In this document: positions 57,961-64,000 of the stretch, piece after piece
Position numbering within the stretch: the first letter of the stretch is position 1
Layout of the letters: every line of letters begins with the position of its first letter
Origin: Haemonchus contortus
Lineage: Eukaryota; Nematoda; Chromadorea; Rhabditida; Trichostrongylidae
Length of the DNA: 64,000 nt
Direction of reading: 5' to 3'
NCBI GenBank assembly: GCA_000469685.2
Contig: LS997564.1
Location: 25,478,459 to 25,542,458, forward strand
Position numbers and translations under genes: made by a program
The notes under the pieces: generated by a model
Told to the model about the DNA's origin: nothing
Databases searched by the model: none
What the model saw: the letters and a program-made list of their open reading frames with translations, nothing else

Positions 57961-58889
57961 AGAGGATCGGAATTGAGAACTCACGAATGCCATTAAAAAG
58001 ATTAAAACGAAGATCTAGAGACCCCTCTCTCTATTTTTGCAGACTTTTAGACCTGCAGTAGATGAGCCTGGGGGAAAGAGTGACTGTAGTGCTGGTTTGT
58101 CTTCCCACTTACAATTATACATTCAAATATAACTGGCAATTGACGACTGTTGAAGACCTTTGCATATATAAATTGTTACCTCAGAGCTCGATTGGCTATT
58201 GGAAAAAACTAGGGTACGAGGAATTTACAGCTTTTCGTGATGATTGCAACCTCAAATCAGGGACTTCGATACATAAATATCTCGATTCCACACTATAATT
58301 ATCAATGTACTCGTCAAGGAAAATTCGATTATGCTAATATCATCTTGTAATCGAGAGAAATTCATTTTCCGAAAAAACAGGAAAAAGGGATGCTTTGCTG
58401 ATTTGGGGTGTTGAATTAATCGACATCACCTTGAGGACTGATGTACATTCTCCCCGATTTGACGACTCTCTGCCCATATCGCATTCAACACCACCAGGGG
58501 TGTGCACCCCTCTACATAGTCGAAGACACATTTCAAGCCTCCGCTCTCATAGATACCTAGATACAGAGCCTAAGTGGATTAGGAAATGAGGATAATAGGA
58601 CTCCCAGTTCCGTTTTCCGGAAGAGTTTGCTTTGTTCAGAGGGTCTTGCGGCGATATCGCCACGTTCCGACTCTTCCAATAAATACCCACTACATTTGTG
58701 TTGGTGTGTTTTGACTGGAAATATCTCCTGTTCCCTTGGACCTAGGAGTTCAAACTTGGTTGGAGTACAGGAGGCAGAAGGGGAACACTGACGGTAAGTC
58801 CGACGGAACTCCGCTCGAAGGAGCGATGCGCTAGCGAGAAATTTCAATTTGAATCTGAAGCGTTCAAATCTGGTAGAAGTGCTGGGCCG
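57961..58889. other. Intergenic, nothing recognised
   Basis: Short frames only. No repeat shared with the rest of the window was recognised. Confidence 0.45.
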
Positions 58890-59036
58890 TAAGGTATGCT
58901 CTCCTGTTCGGGACTGGGACGCCCCAATGCCGGTCTCTCTCTCTGCTCTTCCTGAGAGCAATTATCTCTCTGCTCTCCCCGAAAGCATACCTTACCGGGA
59001 AGAGGACCCTCCCCTGTTCGGGGGAGCATACCTCAC
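58890..59036. repeat. Cluster of hairpin-forming and tandem short repeats
   Basis: TAAGGTATGCTCTCCTGTTC at 58890 is complementary to GAAAGCATACCTTA at 58981 and to GGGGGAGCATACCTCAC at 59020. CTGTTCGGG occurs at 58904 and 59013. Between them TCTCTCTGCTCTTCCTGAGA and TCTCTCTGCTCTCCCCGAAA form a direct repeat of 23-26 bp, giving a repeated SALPES peptide in one plus frame. Function unknown. Confidence 0.6.
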
Positions 59037-59439
59037 GGCTCCAGGCGGCATTATGAGAACACTGTTGAAAGATCTCAAGAGGGACTCCGCCCACAATTGG
59101 CGGGGCGTGCCCTAAAATTGTCAGTCTATCGAATATGATAGCGCTACAGGCTGCAGTTTGGTACGGCCGAATGTATGTTGTGGAAAGTGATTGAATATGA
59201 TGTTTGCGGAGTCAAGGGAAAAAAGAGGAATGGAATAAATTGCTCGAGTACTCTTGTGTCGAGCAGGACGTCGCTCATAATGGACGAGGTGATCACCAAA
59301 TGTGTCGGGTGTGTGTGAGCGTTTGGCCAGAGACTCCGTTATACCTCCTGTACTGCTTTGAGAGAGCATACAAAATTGTAAAGGATGTGGATGACAGGCC
59401 AACTTCACTGGGAAAGAAGGAGAGCCCATCGTTAGCCGC

Positions 59440-59535
59440 GCGATCAGTCTAGTTCATTGTAGAGGCCGCTACGCCTTAAAACTACTACGACTCTGATTGC
59501 GAGTGGAAATCGAATATTCCAAAATAGGGGTTCAC
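59440..59535 (+). repeat. SINE-1, truncated 3' fragment
   Basis: GTTCATTGTAGAGGCCGC and CTACTACGACTCTGATTGCG, followed by GAGTGGAAATCGAA, match the second half of the SINE-1 family, with heavy divergence. The tRNA-like head is missing. Confidence 0.5.
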
Positions 59536-62500
59536 TTCTGCCGCGAACGGCATCATCTTTCATCTTCGTAGAACTTCGATACATGCCAGATGCTCAAAGG
59601 TACAGTTTGAGGTCCTACATTTGTGAAAACATAGATCCATCAAATTTCCTTAAACCGCAAATGCCCCTTAGCTATGCGGATTCCATTGGGGAGGGCCTCT
59701 CAATTAAAACTGAACGACCCCCAATCTTAGCGACAAGAACATCCGTAAATTTCCGACTAGATGGTTTTAGCCTAGTGTTAAGTGTTCAACTAGCCGGTTC
59801 TTTGACTAAAAGCTAAGCTTCAGGAGTCTGCACCGTACCGCAGTTGCTTATGTCATGATGGTGGAGCCGTCTACCATCCCCTCAACGATTCATTTATGAG
59901 AAAGTTCTTCACAAAGTCACGGAACTCAGTGAACTTTAAGCGCGAACTCCTAGCAGGCTTCAACTAATTCTGTATTTTTCCTACGAGGTTCTCGAAATTC
60001 TAGCACAGAAGACAGACAGAAATAATGAAAAATGTAAATGTGTTTCGAAATTGCTCAATTTTTGAAAAAAATCCTTTCTTTTGTAAAGTCTCATGAGCTC
60101 ATTCTCAGACCCTGGGAGCAGTTATCAATGAAACTCTCGATTCTCAGCGTTTCCATTAGCTCATACTCACCTGGCTACAAAAGTGGAAACTACAGGTCAC
60201 TCAACCTTACCTTTGCTGATCAATTGCTGTTCAAAATGCCGGTGAGTATTTAGTACTTCCCTTCTTTTTGATTGAAACCTTGTACTAGACGTTACAATAC
60301 GAATTATTACTGGATTGAGCACTCTATTTTGAACCATATTTGGTTGTATGGTTAGAAAATTCCCAGACAACTGGAGCGATCGCGGTGAAAATAGAGGTTG
60401 AGCCCGGATCGCCCAAAATCTGAAGATGACACAAGGCTGTCTATATACGACTGTCGAGTCGTTAAAAATCAAAGCTGAGATAGTAATTTGAGCCGCAGGA
60501 AGCTCAAGCCGTTTCCATCAATGCGGTCTTAACCTGAGGCGCCGAAGAGTAAAGATCTACTAGCGTTAACTAAACCTTCCTTGGCTTGCGCGCTCATATT
60601 CAACTTCCGTTTAGAGTAGGCGTTTTGAGTGTCGTATGTTGGTATTCATTGACTTTTGACAGCTAATCGAGGTACGAAGAAGTGCTTTCACTCTCCCGAA
60701 CAAGTCTAACACTAATTAATCAAACCAGGAAAAGTAGAAAATTTACTTTCTCCGGGCAGATGCCGATCCATCACCCTTAATGTGATACAGGGGCACTTGA
60801 CACCCTCCCACAAGAAAGCTCACAAGTAGCACGAGATGTAACATCTCACAATGCACCTTACAGTATATTCGAGCGGCGGAGTACGTGTTGCTCGAATATA
60901 ACGTAAGCTTAGTCGATCTTTGTATGGTGGCGAAGAGCGGAAGGGTAGCATTATATGTATGTAGAATGGATGCACGCGGAAATTGAAACTTTTCGAACCT
61001 ATCCGCACAAGAACTGACACCTCACTCAACTATAATTGGTACGGTACATAGAGGCTGGCCATGTTGTTGTATGATTGAGCATTACAACTTATATAAGAAA
61101 TGTGGAATGGCTTAAACACTGTGCCGGAATTAGTGAACTTGAAATATGGCGACCTTAATGACTGCAAACTTTATCTGAAAAAATCTGCTATCTGCTTCTC
61201 CCGAAAACGGATGTCGCTATGGAATGTGACGCAGGATCCTTAACGAAGACCTTTGTAGCTTAAGGCCAGGGACCCACACTATACCTAGCTCATACTACTC
61301 TGTCAACGGAAACATATAAAGGCCTTAGTTACATCTCAGTTTCTGCAAAAAATCTTTGCTTCACCATAGTTTGCCTAAAAAAGCATCGTAATCATACTAC
61401 TCGAATTGGTCGAAGCCAAAGCTTCTAGAGAGTTCAGAAGCTTTCTGGATGCTGAGTTCGAATCATCACCTTCTACGAAACTCAATCAACTGGATGCAAG
61501 AATATTATCACTTCATCTCTCTTGCTATCGATTTAGTGGAGGCAAAACTTCGAGCATTTTCCAACAGCCTTCAAGTGGCAATAATGTCAGGCTGTTTACA
61601 GATTTTTTTCTTCTTCCATCTTTCTTTCCTCCTAGAAGATCAAGGGAACATAGAGTAGCAAGCTCTTACGGAAGTGCATAGTCACAGTGAACTGGGGCCC
61701 GTGCTTACGTAAGTGAGCGCAAATGGACCAACATTGAGATTTTCTTTTCACGTGGGCTCCATGTTTTGTTCTGTGGCCCAACCCAACCCGATCGCAAGAG
61801 AAACAAACGTAAACATCATGAAACAGATCTCTATCCATCTCTTATCTGTTAGCGCTATCTGTTAACTAATGAACAGATAGAGGCCAGATAGGACGTAGGA
61901 AATATTCTGCTTAAAATTTTGCTATGAAAAAAACTGCGAGTTAAAAGGGTGTCAGCGGATACTACTTATGATACAACCTAAAAAATTATCGAGGAAACTG
62001 GATTGATGACCCGTTTTGAGAGTTGGCTCTTGAAAAAGGGAATTACCACTAGAGACCAGTAGATGGGTCAAAACCCACTTGTTGGCACCAATCGGGGCAT
62101 TTTATTACGGTGGTTGTGACCCGACGTTTCCCCCTGTGTCACGAACGAAATGATACATATAAAGCTGCGTAAACTTGAAAAACCGGAAGAAAAAGGATTT
62201 AAAGATTGAAATAAAAATAACAAATTTAGGAGCTGTTTGAGAGGTGTAATGGTTTTTATAATTAAAAGCGACTAAGTCATAAATATGCTAATGGCTGTCC
62301 TGCACAGTTTGACTGAATGTTTCCCAACCAGCCCCTTGGAGGCTTTCTCTTCCATGAGAGCAGCATCTGAAAAACCAACAGTCGCCAAATATTGTCTTTA
62401 GCTGAGATTTCGTAATCTCAGAGAACTTTTCGTCTGAATGCCTTATCATTGCCATTCTTAACCCTAAGTTGCAATTTTTCGTTCAAAGCCATGGTAACCA

Positions 62501-62937
62501 CACCCTCTTGCGGTAGAGGTGAGTTTCAAGTAGCACCCACTGGGCTATCCAAACCGTACCAATCTTCAACGTTTTCAATAATAAAATGTATCTGTGTAAT
62601 ATATGATAGACGCGTAGAAAATAATTCACAATAACGACGAGTGACATTATGGCAAAGTGCCAAAACAATATAACATGGTACGGAATTAGCCCGTGAGTGC
62701 TGGGGCATTATGCTGCTCTCAAAGGGGGGTACAATAACAATGACGATGACGGCAAGATAACCAAATAAACTATCTGGAAGTAAATAATAATGAAAGAGAA
62801 TTCAACAAATGGCAATGAACCGTTTGGCAAGGCATTCGTGTGAACAAGTAGTCACCACCCGAGAAAACCACAGAAGAAAAAGGAAAACGATGAAAGAAAA
62901 AAAGGAAAAGAACTACGTTGAGCAATGTTTAGAGCCG
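59536..62937. other. Intergenic, nothing recognised
   Basis: About 3.4 kb between the two hydroxylase genes, including the 3' flank of the upstream gene at its right end. Frames are short and without domains. I see no host exon and no clear mobile element. Confidence 0.45.
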
Positions 62938-63028
62938 TTAGATAGTGTTGAATATGTCCTTAGATAGGATCGGACTCAGATTCGGAGCAACTCTTGGCTC
63001 TGGACCGAAACCAAGATCTCCGACGAAC
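62938..63028 (-). CDS. Second P4H alpha gene, last exon
   Basis: After one base completing an arginine codon it codes FVGDLGFGPEPRVAPNLSPI then LSKDIFNTI and TAA. The acceptor is TTTCAG. Confidence 0.92.
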
Positions 63029-63336
63029 CTGAAAGAGCCCGAAATTAGAGCGATTACTGGAGGTCGACATGAGATTGGCCTCTGAGGACATACCGTTCGT
63101 AGTCCGACATTTTTATGCCACATCGACGACGGAACTCGTTCCCTCGCTCGTGAATCCATTTGTTTGAGACCTGGGAAACATAACCTCTTCAATGGAGGTG
63201 GTGGTGTAGAGGAATCAATCGAATCAATAGGCAATCATACCCATTTCACTCCGACAAGAACTGGGCAAGCTGCATGGCGTGTTCTTGAATCACCATCTCC
63301 CTGTTTGTGAAGGTTGTACCAGAACAGAGCATCATT
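62938..63336 (-). CDS. Second prolyl 4-hydroxylase alpha subunit, C-terminal part only
   Basis: Three exons code the last 87 residues of a protein of the same family and function as the neighbouring phy-1-like gene. They include the third Fe(II) ligand in TRHAACPVLVGVKW and its 2-oxoglutarate lysine. Exon boundaries and phases are identical to exons 15-17 of the first gene, and about 80% of residues agree. The tail GDLGFGPEPRVAPNLSP again marks the PHY-1 type. One oddity is FRRRCG, where the first gene has FRRPCG. The remaining exons are not found up to 64000, so the next intron is at least 660 bp and the gene continues beyond the window. Confidence 0.92.
63094..63170 (-). CDS. Second P4H alpha gene, penultimate exon
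   Basis: Codes VSNKWIHERGNEFRRRCGIK then MSDYE plus two bases, 77 bp as in exon 16 of the neighbour. Acceptor TTCCCAG, donor GTATGT. Confidence 0.92.
63241..63336 (-). CDS. Second P4H alpha gene, antepenultimate exon
   Basis: Codes NDALFWYNLHKQGDGDSRTR then HAACPVLVGVKW, 96 bp as in exon 15 of the neighbour. Holds the iron-binding histidine and the 2-oxoglutarate lysine. Acceptor CTTCAG, donor GTATGA. Confidence 0.93.
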
Positions 63337-64000
63337 CTGAAGAATCACATTCAAGTGTTGCAAGTAGATAGGGGCAATTCTGATGGGGCCATTACGAAAG
63401 GAAAGTCACTGTGATCAGGAATTCCTGATATACGAAACCGGTCCTTTTCTGATGAAAACGATATTCTTTGAAAAGTCAGGAGATCACTCAAGAAGAACCA
63501 TTAACACTTTACACACTCTCTTTAGAAGCTCTGGAACATTCGCTCGAATAACCATAATGACCAATCCCTTCGTTTCTAGTTCTGGTCTCCATGATGTCTA
63601 CATCTTTTCTTTCCTTCCATTTCGATGAATTTATAGTTTCAACGACAACCGGTGTCAAGTGCTTGGTCATTAGAATTCGATCTTGTCGGGAGTGGATATT
63701 GCATACGATTCGATTCTTAACCAACAAGACCTGACCTCCTACATGGGGGTGAAGTCAGGATATGACATATCCACTGTGGAACACGAGGAGGAGTTTGAGA
63801 CTTTTGAAGGAATAACACTAGAGTGCCTACATGATCATCTCCCTGGTCAATCGTTGACCAAACCAATGCTTCAACAACATGATCGCTCTCATCACCACAT
63901 CTTCCTTCACCCTTCACTTTTCAATATCTCCTTAACCAGTACCTCCATCAGTCACTTAAAAAAACCCTAAAAATTAAATTGAGAGAAAAAAGAGAGAACA
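63337..64000. other. Intron of the second P4H alpha gene
   Basis: No exon encoding the expected GGGTVF block is present, so this is taken as intron running out of the window. Frames on both strands have no recognisable domain. Confidence 0.55.

Noticed and set aside
58557..58961. 134-codon minus-strand open frame
   Set aside because: It overlaps the hairpin/tandem cluster and has no recognisable domain.

Overview
The window reads as genomic DNA from a nematode, most likely a clade V (rhabditine or strongylid-type) species. The main evidence is a spliced gene of 17 exons on the minus strand. Conceptually joined, they give a 558-residue protein that follows the Caenorhabditis prolyl 4-hydroxylase alpha subunit PHY-1/DPY-18 from signal peptide to C-terminus. 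Its splice sites are nematode-like, with TTTCAG-type acceptors and many introns of 54-90 bp. The species cannot be named from the sequence.

Layout. From 1 to about 38.5 kb I recognise no host protein-coding gene. This part is a graveyard of mobile DNA: a Tc1-like relic (1.4-2.7 kb), a complete but decayed Tc1/mariner-type element with terminal inverted repeats (5.9-7.1 kb), a 3.3 kb palindrome with 1.37 kb arms (8.3-11.6 kb), several copies of two MITE families (here called A and B), a tRNA-derived SINE family (here SINE-1), an RTE-type LINE relic (22.8-24.8 kb) between 490-bp direct repeats, a tRNA-Gln(UUG)-like gene with a decayed sister copy, and BEL/Pao-type LTR retrotransposon debris (32.4-35.4 kb).

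From 38.6 to 57.2 kb lies the phy-1-like gene. Eleven of its 16 introns are 54-90 bp and one is 248 bp, while introns of 1.0-6.4 kb hold identifiable insertions or inverted repeats. The largest, intron 13, holds three nested elements: a family A MITE split by a non-LTR retrotransposon, whose 3' region is in turn split by a mariner-type element. A TTTCAG acceptor one base before the start codon suggests that the mRNA is trans-spliced.

From 57.2 to 62.9 kb is intergenic DNA with repeat fragments. From 62.9 to 63.3 kb are the last three exons of a second gene of the same family, with identical exon boundaries and about 80% identity over 87 residues. Its remainder lies beyond the window. The two genes form a head-to-tail tandem pair. 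Each would supply the catalytic alpha subunit that, with protein disulfide isomerase as beta subunit, hydroxylates proline in cuticle collagens in the endoplasmic reticulum.

No genuinely new system was proven. The strongest candidates for a closer look are the long palindrome, the compound inverted-repeat element at 50.2-52.9 kb, and the tandem prolyl hydroxylase pair.
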